Shown one piece after another: positions 23,936 to 35,001 of a stretch of 64,000 nucleotides of DNA. The notes beneath the pieces were generated by a model, which saw only the letters and a program-made list of their open reading frames with translations, searched no databases and was not told where the DNA came from. The DNA is from Sodalis endosymbiont of Henestaris halophilus (GTDB taxonomy: Bacteria > Pseudomonadota > Gammaproteobacteria > Enterobacterales > Enterobacteriaceae), in the NCBI RefSeq assembly GCF_900161835.1, contig NZ_LT897836.1:1364001-1428000 (forward strand). Reading direction: 5' to 3'. The translations under genes and the position numbers were made by a program. The first letter of the stretch is position 1. Every line of letters starts with the position of its first letter.

Positions 23936-23941
23936 ATAATT

Positions 23942-24373
23942 ATGAGCAAGACGATGCGTTGGAATACAACTATATTGGTATTAGGATTATTAGCACTCGT
24001 ACTTATAGGATGGAATGTAATGGAAATTGACTCGTCACCCGCCCAAGCGCCGATCAATACGATAGAACCAACTTATCAGAGCGAATATACTACTATGGTA
24101 GTATATAATAAAGTAGGAGGAATCCAATATAAGCTAATAGCCGATCAAATGAATTATTTCTCCGAGTCACAGATTACCTGGTTAACTCAACCGATCGCCA
24201 CCACGTTTGATGAAAAAACAGTACCGATCTGGATCTTAAAGGCCGATAAGGCCAAACTAACTCAAGACAAAAAGCTTTACTTGTATGGTCATGTTCAGAT
24301 GGATATCCTGAACGATAGCTCACATCCTACACGCATTACAACAAATAACACAATTATTAATCTGGTTATGTAG
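23942..24373 (+). CDS. lptC: LPS export membrane protein LptC, C-terminally truncated
   Basis: A 143-residue version of LptC (E. coli 191 aa). The N-terminal membrane anchor (about residues 8-27) and most of the periplasmic beta-jellyroll align closely: PTYQSEYTTMVVYN, IQYKLIADQMNYFS, WILKADKAKLTQDKKLYLYG, ending RITTNNTIINLV. The frame then meets a TAG shortly after the point where E. coli has NLVTQDVTS. In the same frame, beyond the stop, LDNEITLY is still readable, so the stop is recent. LptC links the inner-membrane LptBFG engine to the LptA bridge; the lost part includes the region that contacts LptA. It may work poorly or be on its way to death. Confidence 0.85.
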   Translation: MSKTMRWNTTILVLGLLALVLIGWNVMEIDSSPAQAPINTIEPTYQSEYTTMVVYNKVGGIQYKLIADQMNYFSESQITWLTQPIATTFDEKTVPIWILKADKAKLTQDKKLYLYGHVQMDILNDSSHPTRITTNNTIINLVM

Positions 24374-24510
24374 GACGACTCCTTAGATAATGAAATTACT
24401 TTATATATAATCCTAGCTTTAACTTCATTTACATAAAATGTGCAAAAATCTTAGCACAAGACCTCCTAGTTAATTGACAAGGTTAAGACGCTTGATGACA
24501 AACACTTAGA
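24374..24510 (+). pseudogene. lptC: Decayed 3' end of lptC
   Basis: Directly after the premature TAG the frame continues as DDSLDNEITLY, matching the family segment after INLVTQDV. After a frameshift, FNFIYIKCAKILAQDLL parallels FNSSGLKMRGNLRSKNAEL of E. coli. The reading then stops. These relics show that the short LptC arose by a point stop followed by decay of the unused tail, not by a sequencing gap. Confidence 0.75.
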
Positions 24511-25029
24511 ATGAAAAATATACGTCTTAGCCTGCTTCTTGCAGGCAAATTAATGCTAACGAACGCATGGGCGCTCACTAACGATAACCAACAGCCGATT
24601 CATATCAACTCTGCGCAACAGGCAGTGGATATGGCAACCAACACCGCGACCTTAATCGGTAATGTGATAATCAAGCGTGGCTCCATAGATATTAGAGCTG
24701 ATAAGGTCGTAATTACTATCCCAGACGGGAAGAAAGGTAACGAAGTGGTAGAAGGATACGGTAGCCCAGTATCTTTTTATCAATTACAAGACAACGGCAA
24801 GCCGATACGCGGCCATTCACAAAAGATAAGATATGAAACTGCTAACAATCTGGTAGTCTTGACAGGAAATGCCTATCTAGAACAATTAGAAATCAATGTC
24901 AAGAGCGATCGCATTACCTATATGGTCAACAAACAACATATAGAGGCGATCAGTAACAAAGGAAAACAGGTCACTACCGTGCTGATGCCGTTACAATTGC
25001 AGAATAAAACGGCGCTACAGCACAAGTAA
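24511..25029 (+). CDS. lptA: Periplasmic LPS-transport bridge protein LptA
   Basis: A 172-residue protein aligned to E. coli LptA (185 aa). It has a signal peptide (hydrophobic residues 6-20, cleavage after about WALT) and a complete OstA-type beta-jellyroll: QPIHINSAQQAVDMATNT, LIGNVIIKRGSIDIRADKVV, VSFYQLQDNGKPIRGHSQ, VVLTGNAYLEQL. LptA oligomers carry LPS across the periplasm from LptC to LptD. The tail is a little shorter than in E. coli, in a region that is variable. It is followed by lptB after 29 nt, as expected for the export operon. Confidence 0.95.
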   Translation: MKNIRLSLLLAGKLMLTNAWALTNDNQQPIHINSAQQAVDMATNTATLIGNVIIKRGSIDIRADKVVITIPDGKKGNEVVEGYGSPVSFYQLQDNGKPIRGHSQKIRYETANNLVVLTGNAYLEQLEINVKSDRITYMVNKQHIEAISNKGKQVTTVLMPLQLQNKTALQHK

Positions 25030-25058
25030 AATCGGCTAACTAAATCAAGATTATATTT

Positions 25059-25784
25059 ATGTCAATATTACTTGCAGAAAATTTGGCTAAGGCATATAAA
25101 GGTCATCGAGTCGTAGAAGACGTTAGTATTAGGATAATTTCTGGCGAAATTGTAGGATTATTAGGACCTAACGGGGCGGGAAAAACAACTACATTTTATA
25201 TGGTTGTGGGTATTATCCCCCACGACGCCGGTCGTATTGTAATCGACGAAGAAGATATCAGTTTTCTGCCTTTGCATATTCGAGCACGCCGTGGTATCGG
25301 ATATTTACCGCAGGAAGCCTCGATATTTCGCCGGCTGAGCGTGTTTGACAATCTGATGGCAGTGTTACAAATTCACAAAAATCTTACAAGCAAACAGCGC
25401 AACAACCGCGCTGAAAATCTAATGGAAGAGTTTCAAATTAATCATCTGCGAAACAATCTCGGCCAGTCACTATCGGGTGGTGAGCGACGCCGAGTGGAGA
25501 TTGCACGAGCTCTAGCCGTAAATCCTAAATTCATACTTCTTGACGAGCCTTTTGCCGGCGTGGATCCTATTTCAATCATCGATATCAAAAAAATTATTAA
25601 ATATTTGCGTGATAGCGGTCTTGGCGTACTTATTACCGACCACAACGTGCGTGAAACATTCGATGTGTGCGAACGGGCCTATATTGTTAGTCAGGGTAAA
25701 CTTATTGCTCACGGCTCACCCGCAGAAATCCTGCTCGATGAGCAAGTCAAACAAGTTTATCTAGGCCAAGAGTTCCGCCTCTAA
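25059..25784 (+). CDS. lptB: LPS export ABC transporter ATPase LptB
   Basis: A 241-residue ABC ATPase, same length as E. coli LptB, that powers LPS extraction by the LptBFGC complex. Visible motifs: Walker [14 protein letters not shown] (about residues 36-48), Q-loop [17 protein letters not shown], signature [16 protein letters not shown], Walker [14 protein letters not shown], and the switch histidine in [10 protein letters not shown]. The tail QEFRL at the C-terminus, important for function in E. coli, is kept. The rpoN that should follow is dead. Confidence 0.98.
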   Translation: MSILLAENLAKAYKGHRVVEDVSIRIISGEIVGLLGPNGAGKTTTFYMVVGIIPHDAGRIVIDEEDISFLPLHIRARRGIGYLPQEASIFRRLSVFDNLMAVLQIHKNLTSKQRNNRAENLMEEFQINHLRNNLGQSLSGGERRRVEIARALAVNPKFILLDEPFAGVDPISIIDIKKIIKYLRDSGLGVLITDHNVRETFDVCERAYIVSQGKLIAHGSPAEILLDEQVKQVYLGQEFRL

Positions 25785-25870
25785 TAAGAGGAAAGTTATA
25801 GCTGTGATTCGTAAAGATAATTAACGCATTAAATGACATATATTATATAAAACAAAGTTTGCTAAAAATA

Positions 25871-27205
25871 ATGTGTGCAACTTAAACTAAGTCAGCAGTT
25901 AGCTGTGCTCCCTGCAATTGCAACAAGCAGTCCATTTATTGTTATTGTACATACTGACATTCTAACAAAATTTTGATAGCATTACGAAGTCACTACTTAT
26001 TTGAGCAAGACTATTTTATTACGTGGTAGAGCAAAAATCTTACAAGCATTAAATCTATGAATCCTCTTGAGGATATTCAAGAAACAAAACATGCCGTAAA
26101 GCTGTTGCCGTTCATCAGTTGCGGCTAAATGTATAATGCGAGTAAATTGTCTAACGTCAATATTGATTACTGTAACTAAAACTTTCTTCCTACAAAAAAT
26201 GCAAACACAAAATCCCAAAATTTTACCTGATTCAGGTATAGAGCTAACATACTTTATCTAAAACTTTATAAAAGTTATGGTGAATTTCATAGTTGACGTC
26301 ATCACCTTTCTTGTTATTTTCAATATTACGAATGATATTCTCGACAACATAAACGCAAATATGACTTTAAATAAAAAACATAACAACAGTACTAGAACGC
26401 ATGCAGTATTTTAAATTGATAAATAGGGAGGGCACAATGCATGGATATGCTAGACAACATGTTGATTCAACTATTGCAATTTTTAGTAGATTTACGCTAT
26501 TTCAATGAGGTTTAGCTCATTTTAGAATGATTATCTTAATAATACTAGGAGACTATAATTTACGCACCATTCTACACGTTTAACTAAGTTGGAAAAAATA
26601 TTGAGACCCGCTATAGGTTTATATGATATAACCTACAGATCTGTATTCAAGACGCAGTCCATCAAGACCAAAAAATCGCACATGTTGGATATTAATAACT
26701 CAGTTGTATTCAATAGAATAAGTATCTTAGTCCTACACATTAATCATAAGTACGCGGACCTCGACAGCACTTGCCTGCAATAATTCTGCTGGTCAGTTTA
26801 TCCTCAGATATTTGTAAATATATGCGTCAACTGATTAAAGAATGCAAAATTGTCATAAAATATTGCTTAAGTTACGAGTTCTGCTACCTCTCAACAGAGA
26901 ACTGTTTAAACTAAATAAAATTTATGCGAGTTTACCATCTTGTACATTCTTACCTAGAAACATTTATACAGCTTACGTAGAATATTTGCATTAATATATT
27001 TTCTCCAACCAAATTAATACCTAAACGGGGTAGTGCAGCATCCTCTACAGCTATTCTCGCGCCGGTAAAAATTAATTACCTCTTAGCAAGAGAGTAACGA
27101 ACTGACGGGTTTTCCGAACAGTAAATCACGACAGCGCAGTTTATTAGTATACTGTAGCAACGTGCAGACAATATTGATTTATTCCATAGTAGAACTACTA
27201 AAATA
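25871..27205 (+). pseudogene. rpoN: Ghost of rpoN (sigma-54)
   Basis: The N-terminal activator region is readable at about 25874-25910 as VQLKLSQQLAVLP, matching LQLRLSQQLAMTP of E. coli RpoN. Near the C-terminus, 27030-27105 reads GSAASSTAILAPVKI (GGEASSTAIRALVKK), and FSEQ at about 27110-27120 matches LLSEQG before the RpoN box. Many stops lie between. The span is slightly shorter than the 1.43-kb E. coli gene. Loss means no sigma-54-dependent transcription unless another copy exists. Confidence 0.9.
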
Positions 27206-27238
27206 ATTAGTTTGACCTATACAGAGAAGGAAGACACT

Positions 27239-27517
27239 ATGCAACTAAAAACTATCAGGCAATATCTAATCATAATCGATGCTTTAGGGAATTTGTTAGA
27301 ACAAGCTTCTCTAAGATCGAACAGTTTTTTTAAGCGCATGCATAAGGTTCATATTGTTCTGAGGGTGTAGAAATTAAAAAACTTACTGAAGCAGTAGTGC
27401 ATCTCAACAGTGGTAAACTCTGCACGCAACTGCTAAATCAGATAATATATACGTTGACATCAAACTATTGATGAACAACATTCACACATTAGTTGAACAT
27501 GCAAAAATAGAAACTGA
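27239..27517 (+). pseudogene. hpf: Ghost of hpf (ribosome hibernation promoting factor)
   Basis: The start and its ribosome-binding site (GAAGGAAG) remain. Translation begins MQLKTIRQYLIIIDALGN and continues FFKRMHKVHIVLRV before a stop. E. coli HPF reads MQLNITGNNVEITEALR and FDRINQVYVVLKV. Later fragments AVVHLNSGKL match the ATLHVNGGEI strand. The length agrees with the 95-residue gene. HPF helps form hibernating 100S ribosomes. Position between rpoN and ptsN is ancestral. Confidence 0.9.
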
Positions 27518-27634
27518 ATAATATTAATTTAATTGTAGCCGACAATGCTACTTAAACCCCACACCCGCTCGTTATTACTATACGGTAACGGGCCGAGGAG
27601 TCTTAAAGGTTAACCAACGCCTAAGTGACCCGAA

Positions 27635-28114
27635 ATGACTAACGATACAGAAATGCAAATTTATTCAGTGTTGAACATTGAATGCACCCGCAGCGACGTA
27701 CACTGCCAAAGCAAGAAAAGAGCGTTGGAGATCATCAGCGAACTAGCGGCAAAGCCACTCAACCTGTCGCCACATGTAGTCTTTGACGCCATGTTGACGC
27801 GCGAACTTATTGGCAGTACGGGTATCGGTAATGGCATCGCTATTCCTCACGGTACGTTATCAGAAAATACCCTGCGCGCAGTCGGGGTATTTATTCGACT
27901 TGAACAACCTATTGCCTTTGACGCTATAGATAATCAGCCTGTGGATTTATTGTTCTCTCTGCTGGTGCCAGCGGAGCAGTGCAAGGTTCATTTGCATACA
28001 CTATCGCTGGTCGCCAAACGACTAGCAGATAAAACCGTATGCAACCGGTTACGTGCCGCGCAAAGCGATGAAGAGCTGTACCAGCTTATAGCCGAAACTA
28101 CAGACGGCGACTGA
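27635..28114 (+). CDS. ptsN: PTS-Ntr enzyme IIA (EIIA-Ntr)
   Basis: A 159-residue protein aligned with E. coli PtsN (163 aa). The phosphorylated histidine is His72 in GNGIAIPHGTL, and the IDNQPVDLLFSLLVP and LHTLSLVAKRLADKTVC segments are intact. EIIA-Ntr receives phosphate from NPr and, mainly unphosphorylated, regulates K+ transport and sensor kinases. Its donor gene npr, two genes downstream, is dead here. The protein may therefore sit permanently unphosphorylated unless HPr or another donor stands in. Confidence 0.96.
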   Translation: MTNDTEMQIYSVLNIECTRSDVHCQSKKRALEIISELAAKPLNLSPHVVFDAMLTRELIGSTGIGNGIAIPHGTLSENTLRAVGVFIRLEQPIAFDAIDNQPVDLLFSLLVPAEQCKVHLHTLSLVAKRLADKTVCNRLRAAQSDEELYQLIAETTDGD

Positions 28115-28207
28115 CCTTGCGTTGACGTTTCGAACGCATTATGAAATTGGCGAAGTATGGACACATTACTAGGGAATTAAAGACGTGAGGTAGAGAGGTT
28201 CACTATC

Positions 28208-29062
28208 ATGGTGCTTATGATAGTCAGCGGTAGATCCGGTTCAGGCAAATCCGTTGCGTTAAGGGCGTTGGAAGACATGGGTTTTTATTGCGTCGATAAT
28301 TTACCTGTGGTACTGCTACCACAACTTGCCAATACGCTGGCTACGAGTAATATCTCTGCCGCGGTAAGTATAGATGTACGCAATATGCCGGCATCACCAG
28401 AAGTTTTTGAACAGGCTATTGATAAACTACCCCAGGATTTTTTTCCTCAATTACTGTTTCTAGACGCCGATCGCAATACCCTTATCCGTCGCTATAGCGA
28501 TACCCGCCGGCTGCACCCGCTTTCTTACCGTCACTTGTCACTAGAAAGCGCCATCGATGAAGAAGATTTGCTGCTTGAACCTCTGCTGTCGCGCGCTGAT
28601 ATAGTAATTGATACCTCCGAAATGTCAGTGCATTCGCTGGTCGAAATGCTATGCATCCGTCTATTGGGTAAGCGCGAAAGAGAATTAACAATGGTGTTTG
28701 AATCTTTCGGCTACAAGTACGGAATTCCCATCTACGCCGATTATGTGTTTGACGTGCGTTTCCTTCCCAATCCACACTGGGATCCTACACTGAGGCAGAT
28801 GACTGGCCTGGATCGCCCAGTAGCGGCATTTTGGGATCGTCATACTGAAGTGCATAAATTTATCTATCACACCTGCAATTATTTAGAGCTATGGCTACCA
28901 ATGCTCGAAACCAACAATCGAAGTTATCTAACGGTGGCGATAGGATGTACAGGCGGTAAACATAGATCAGTCTATATTGCCGAACAACTGGCAGACTATT
29001 TTCGTTCCCGCGGAAAGAACGTTAAATCCTGCCATCGAAATCTAGAAAAGCGTAAATCATGA
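28208..29062 (+). CDS. rapZ: RNase adaptor protein RapZ
   Basis: A 284-residue protein, the exact E. coli length. RapZ binds the sRNA GlmZ and delivers it to RNase E, tuning GlmS and thus glucosamine-6-phosphate supply for the envelope. Walker A is GRSGSGKS at residues 8-15. The C-terminal domain has [20 protein letters not shown] and the basic RNA-binding tail LEKRKS with Lys281, Arg282 and Lys283. The stop overlaps the ATG of the dead npr by the ancestral ATGA, showing how little the gene boundary itself has moved. Confidence 0.97.
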   Translation: MVLMIVSGRSGSGKSVALRALEDMGFYCVDNLPVVLLPQLANTLATSNISAAVSIDVRNMPASPEVFEQAIDKLPQDFFPQLLFLDADRNTLIRRYSDTRRLHPLSYRHLSLESAIDEEDLLLEPLLSRADIVIDTSEMSVHSLVEMLCIRLLGKRERELTMVFESFGYKYGIPIYADYVFDVRFLPNPHWDPTLRQMTGLDRPVAAFWDRHTEVHKFIYHTCNYLELWLPMLETNNRSYLTVAIGCTGGKHRSVYIAEQLADYFRSRGKNVKSCHRNLEKRKS

Positions 29063-29310
29063 TAGCCAAACAACGTGGTAAAAACTAAAAACCGTTTAAG
29101 TATGTACGCTTATTAGTAATAAATCTATTTAAATTGCTATAGATTTATATCAAAGTACTGCTTTGCAATAATAATTGCATCTAGAAAAAGGTAACAACAG
29201 CAGATGGTTTACTAATACTAAAACTTTACTAAAACGCGGATGTTTGAGGTGAAAACCATATGTCTTGAAGAGGTACAGGCAATAACAACACTTATAAGAT
29301 TTTGTCAGCT
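29059..29310 (+). pseudogene. npr: Ghost of npr (phosphocarrier NPr)
   Basis: Starting at the ATG that overlaps the rapZ stop, translation gives MIAKQ, then (with stops) NLFKLL at the place of KLFELVQ, and KVLLCNN at the place of EVLLRND. A later frame gives EVKTICLEEVQAITTLI, matching [20 protein letters not shown]. The active His16 of E. coli NPr has been replaced and several stops are in frame. NPr is the HPr-like carrier of the nitrogen PTS. Confidence 0.85.
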
Positions 29311-32300
29311 TTTATTTTTAATTAGGAATCAAAGATAACTGAAAAATTAAACGGTCTTTACCGACCGTACTATCAGAGCTACAGTACGAGCTAATTTGCT
29401 TTTATACATACCACTGCAAATAATATCACAAGCATGTAATTACATTACTTACCAGAGGGATTTTAATCCCGTTTTATATTTTATTTTTAATGCAAGTTTG
29501 CATCTAAAATTTAAGTTTTATCTTTTATGTTTGATGATTACCTCTTTTTTAAAAGGTATCACCCTAAAGGATTGCCATCTCATTCTGTTTATTTCTTTAG
29601 CACTTAATTCATAATAAATCAATTAGTTACTTAAATTCATGGTGATTAATAAAAAACGTAACCAATAAATAAAGAGATACATTGAAAAAACTGTTGTATT
29701 GTCATCCTTGACATTGCTTTATCGATAATACCTAATACCTTAGGTACTTTCTAATGCATTAACACTCCTCAGTTATTTTAATATGCATATCAAAAATCAA
29801 CAACAGACACACGGACACCAACATTAAGGTTTTGAACAAAATAAATTTCACATCTCGCTATGTATGTCATAAATTTAATTGCTAAACCGTATTATCCAGG
29901 ACCGCATGTAGTTATAAATGCTTTCCGATACCTACAAGCCACTAAAAGCTAGCTAATCATACTTTAAATACTTCTCCTGAAGTTTATATGAATATATTTC
30001 TAATACTGTTTTATCAGCGCAAACTCTAATTGTTATTAATTATAAGTTAGAAAAACTGCACTATGCAGACCACATATTATTTATAATTTTTGAATTATCA
30101 CTTATACTAAAAAATATAAATAACGCTAGTTATTAGCGTCGAATTGTAAATTCTACTAGAAAAATTATGCCCCATAAGCAAACCAACTTGTTTCACTACT
30201 TCTATCTATCTGATCATTATTAAATTAAATAGTCGAGCTATTAAAAAAACAAAATAGTTAGCAGCAATCGTACTACCAAAACCAATGACGAGTGGAGAGG
30301 ATGATACTTTCCCTTTGTTAAATTTTCTAACATGTTAAGTTTTTCGGCATATTCGAAAAAAGATCCGCTTATCGTGCATTCCTCGTCAAGATATGTGGTA
30401 GTGGCATTAATCATATTTAATGCGGTATTTTCGTGAACGTGATTATTAACTTTTTTTTTGCGCAAAGCCGACTATTAAACTAATCTTGCGCTTATGCAGC
30501 GTGGCCACGTGTTACAAACTCTAGACTTACAGCGCAAAGTTAAGCGGGCTGACTTCTTGGCGTTATGTTAAATTTTATATCTCGCACGATTTCTATACGG
30601 GCGAGTGTATATAAGAGTGACGATACCCTTCCCCCACCACGGCACAGTTATGACTCTAGTTAGTCGGTAGAGTTTAACATTATATTATATAAAATGCAGC
30701 AATAACCTATAGTTGCATTATCTTATAACAGGATTTGAAAGGAGAATTAAGCGGTAATAATGTTGCGTAAAAGTTACGACCCGTAGTTTTTTTACAACCC
30801 GTAATATCGGAAATAGCTAATATGACTTAATAATCGAGTTATAAAACTCGCACAATTGTCTAGAACTATTGTTTACCTATACAGAAAATTTATTTAGGTC
30901 TCTGATACTATCGGCATGCAGCTCCTCGGATAAAAGCTAGGTGCTAATTATTAAGTATATTATTGTATAATCTAAAATAGATACTAAAATTTACCGTCTA
31001 TAAATACCGTACTTATCGCGTATAAATAAACCCACATCAATCGATCTTTCGAAGATGACACCGGATGCTTAGCAAGCATCATTAATAATATTACGGTTAG
31101 CTATTTTACAAATATAGCTATTTTTAGCCTGCACGGGTAAGGCAAACAAGTCGCTCACAGCGAAACATAAACGCGATTAAATACAAAAATACCCGCTAGT
31201 TTATGGCGTAAACTTACAAATATATTAAATATAAAAATGATATTAGACTAAAACTAGCAACTTAATCATCATGGTTATATCTTTGCCCGTAACAGACCTA
31301 TTCTAAGTATCAAATATCATCTTTAACCGTAGAAGCAGCACGCACACTGAAAGATGTGCTGTTTTATTAGCCATCTTAAGTATTACAGCTTAAATTTTCC
31401 TACTGCCCTTTTGTGAGAATAGAACTATCAGGTAGTATTGATAATTTAAGAAGAACAACGGATATCATCTATTATTCGATAAATGTCAAAAAAAAGAAAA
31501 CGTTTTATACCCTTTGGTAACCAATTAAATGGCAAGCAATTAATTATTTAAAAAATAAACTGAGTAAATCATTACTAGTTATAGTCTAAATTTAAACAAA
31601 TAGATTATATTGATTAGGGGTTTAATTGAAAATACTAATGACTAACTTCAACTACTTAATTAATACAGATTTAGTCATGATAAACTATGTCGCCGTAGTA
31701 TCCATTTTAAACAAGAAAGCGTTCGTTGTATGCAATATAACAGTGTTATTAATTATTATCAACTACATCTAAAATACATAGTTCTAGTATTATTTTATTA
31801 AAGTATAGCTTACGGCTAATACATTTTATTAATACGGTATTTTGTTTAGATATTATTCTGTTTTATTTTTGTTATACAATTCTTAAGACAATGCATAACA
31901 ATATTCTTATAACGCACTAGTACGCGAGTATCAGGTTGGGTTGACGCACATTAATTCTTATCTGAAAATAAGTGGTATTTTGCATCAGTTTAATTACCTA
32001 GTGTGTTTTCTTTTGCGTTTCCTTATATACCGACGCCATAATTTTAGAAAAATCCATGTCTGTTAATGGAACTAAATCCCTATCAAAGCCAGACAACTGC
32101 AATGATATTAATTGCCTTTGAAAATATTTCTATTTTTTTCTGGTTAATAACTTGTTATTGTATGCTAGCATAATGCTGAAATGCTCTTCCCATGAAACAG
32201 CTAATCTTTTAAAGAATTTTTATTGACAGCAATCGGCATTATTGCTTTATTTATTTTGATATCTTTACAACAACAAGTTAGATAATTAAAAATGAAAATG

Positions 32301-35001
32301 TAATTATTCTAACCCAGATATGGATAGATGAAGAAGACGGGTAGTCATCTTTATTGGTATTGATAGAAGTAATTGACAATTTATTAATTTATTTGCGCGA
32401 ACTCTACATTTTTGTATTTAGATATAAATTTTGCTAACTTTAGTTCTGCATTTAATCTAATAAAAGATGCAAATCTCAAATTGCTACTAACTAATATATT
32501 GATTTACACGGCGACAGTAGATAACTATCTTATCTCTCTAAACTAATCTTATTTATCGAATGTGACTATGGGTGGTGTTCTTAGTAATAACTAAACAACA
32601 AAGTGCTTTCTTCTTATCAGAAACAAAATGTTTCAGATCGAGATCAAGCTGTTTCAGCACAAAGAAACTTTCTTTGGCTACGTTGATGCGTACCACATCG
32701 TTCTAAAAAAGATTTAACATATACATTGTTAGTTGCTTGCCCTTCTATGGCAACTACATCTTGATACTAAATCTTATTTATCTTAGCAAATTTCAATGCA
32801 GTGCCTAAAAATTTAGCCCTCCCCTTATCTAGATGAAACACTAGCTACAGATACCAGTCATACGTATTTAGCATTGTACGCGACAAAAACTTTATTGCAT
32901 TTTTTTACTTTTAATAGAAAACAATTCATAATCGGCAATTTTATGAAGCATCTTCTATGTCTTTTTGTATTTTTAGAATAATAGTACTTTCTGCTAGTTA
33001 AACTAGCATTCAACATAAAATTGCCTTGCTAGACATATCTAGCTATATAAAAGCACTAAACTGCCATAGCGTGGCAATTATCTACCCCTAGAAGTAATAA
33101 TTTGGCGAATTAAGACTAATGTTTTATGATCAAAATTCACTATTTCTTTTCAAGACTGAACTTCTTTTAGCACTGGTGAGAACTCTATAATTACTCAGTG
33201 TTATCACGTGCTTGTTTTTAACGACACCATACTAGTGCAAAATCTCTCGAGTGCCAGGACTTTGCACATCATGTCGCTAGACGTTTTGTGGGTTACTACA
33301 ACATTGTCATCAACTGTATCCTGTAAACAGGACGTGATCATTTGTTTTTGTTATTTCTTGTATATAAATATTTATATTTTGCAAAACAAATAGCATAGTT
33401 GACTCCTGCAAACACTTGATTTTTAAATACTATTTAAATAAGCTATTAAATTTACTTTTACTATTTTTAATCATTATTTTCCCGGGGATAGAATACATAA
33501 ATTGCTCTTTGTACTGTATCTGCATAGCATAAAAGCCACCAGACTAAGAAAATATTCTAAGCAACCTTTGGAAAGGTAGTTTTCACGTTAATAAGAACAA
33601 AAACATGAGCTTTATAAAACTATTCTGCGGTAATTTACCACCTGCTTCCGCATTTTAATCAGAAATGACAAACTAAGAAAATAAATATAAATACATTAAT
33701 TAAATTCCTTTTTAAGCTCGCAATCTGAACAATTGAATGGTTATGCAATATCGCCATGATGCGATCATGATTACCATTACTCTTAGGTTAATAAGTTTTC
33801 ATTTGTATTGTCTCTTACCATAGATTTTTTAAAGTTAGAGGAGTGAATTACTTTGACCCAGGACGATAAGTGGACTTAATCACGCACATAATATTTCCTA
33901 CCTTTGTCTAACAAGTATTTTTATTTATCATGAAAATAGTCGATTAATATGTTATATTGCAGCTAATTCGAATTATTTATTATATTCAATAAATTAGCTT
34001 ATTCGGTATCGAACATATTTGTTATATTATCTTATGTTGAACTATTATTAGAGTTATCAATCTTTTGAGAAAATCAGCGATCGTTATCCGCCATGTAATA
34101 AACAAAGCACTAACAAGTATAATTGCTGTAATTGACACTTTCATAACAATTCTGGGCAACTCTTAGTTTGGCGTTATCGCCACGTACATTTATAGTAACG
34201 GCACCTTAAAACTGGCTACCTAATGAAGGTGCTAAATGTCAATAAACATATTTATATGTAAATTAATAAGTAAATATTTATTGCAGAACTGCGATTTAAA
34301 TAAACCCAAATAGTTCTAGCACTCAATCTAAAATTTACTAATAAAAATGCAGCTAACGTTATGCAAATTAATCATTTGACTATCAGTAGATAGATAAGTA
34401 AAATTTATCTAAAACAGAAAAAACCTAGACATACTTAATGTTATGTCCTGAAATAAATTAAACTCATGGCATGAAAGGATATATACGACATTAACATGAA
34501 GAATAAAATCTTACAAAACTATCATGTGATGAATGTTGTACTCAACATTCACGATTGTGGTAATTAACAAACCTATAGTTACATATACAAAAACACAAAT
34601 CCTCACTATCTCTTTGATCTTTATAAGAGTAATTACTGTTTACGATATTGACAACGACAGACGGCTTAATATTAAGCTTGATGATATTATCAAGCAACCA
34701 GGTTTGTTTATACTAAAACTAAACGGTGATCCCTCATTTTAAAAATAATCTATAAAGGATATCTCATACACATTGAGTATAGAAACGCAATATGCAGTTA
34801 GATACACCACATTAATTACCGATTGGTAGATAATGTCAAACGGCGCAAAAGTGGAAACATATTCCCTGTATCAGTTTATATTGGGTAGTAAAAAGTATCT
34901 GTTTATGACATACACGAATGAAACCTACATGTAATGCAGTTTCATTTCGAGTTATGAATCACTGTTTCACAGGGCTGCATAACCTTAAGACGCATAACCA
35001 T
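29311..35001. other. 5.7 kb of eroded, unassigned DNA
   Basis: No gene is recognised between the npr ghost and ubiD. The DNA is very AT-rich and the longest open frames (about 70 codons) look random. Gene order jumps here: npr and ubiD lie in distant parts of the E. coli chromosome, so an ancestral rearrangement point is buried in this stretch. Short hairpins occur (for example GATGCTT/AAGCATC near 31069) but none is long enough to call. Confidence 0.5.
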
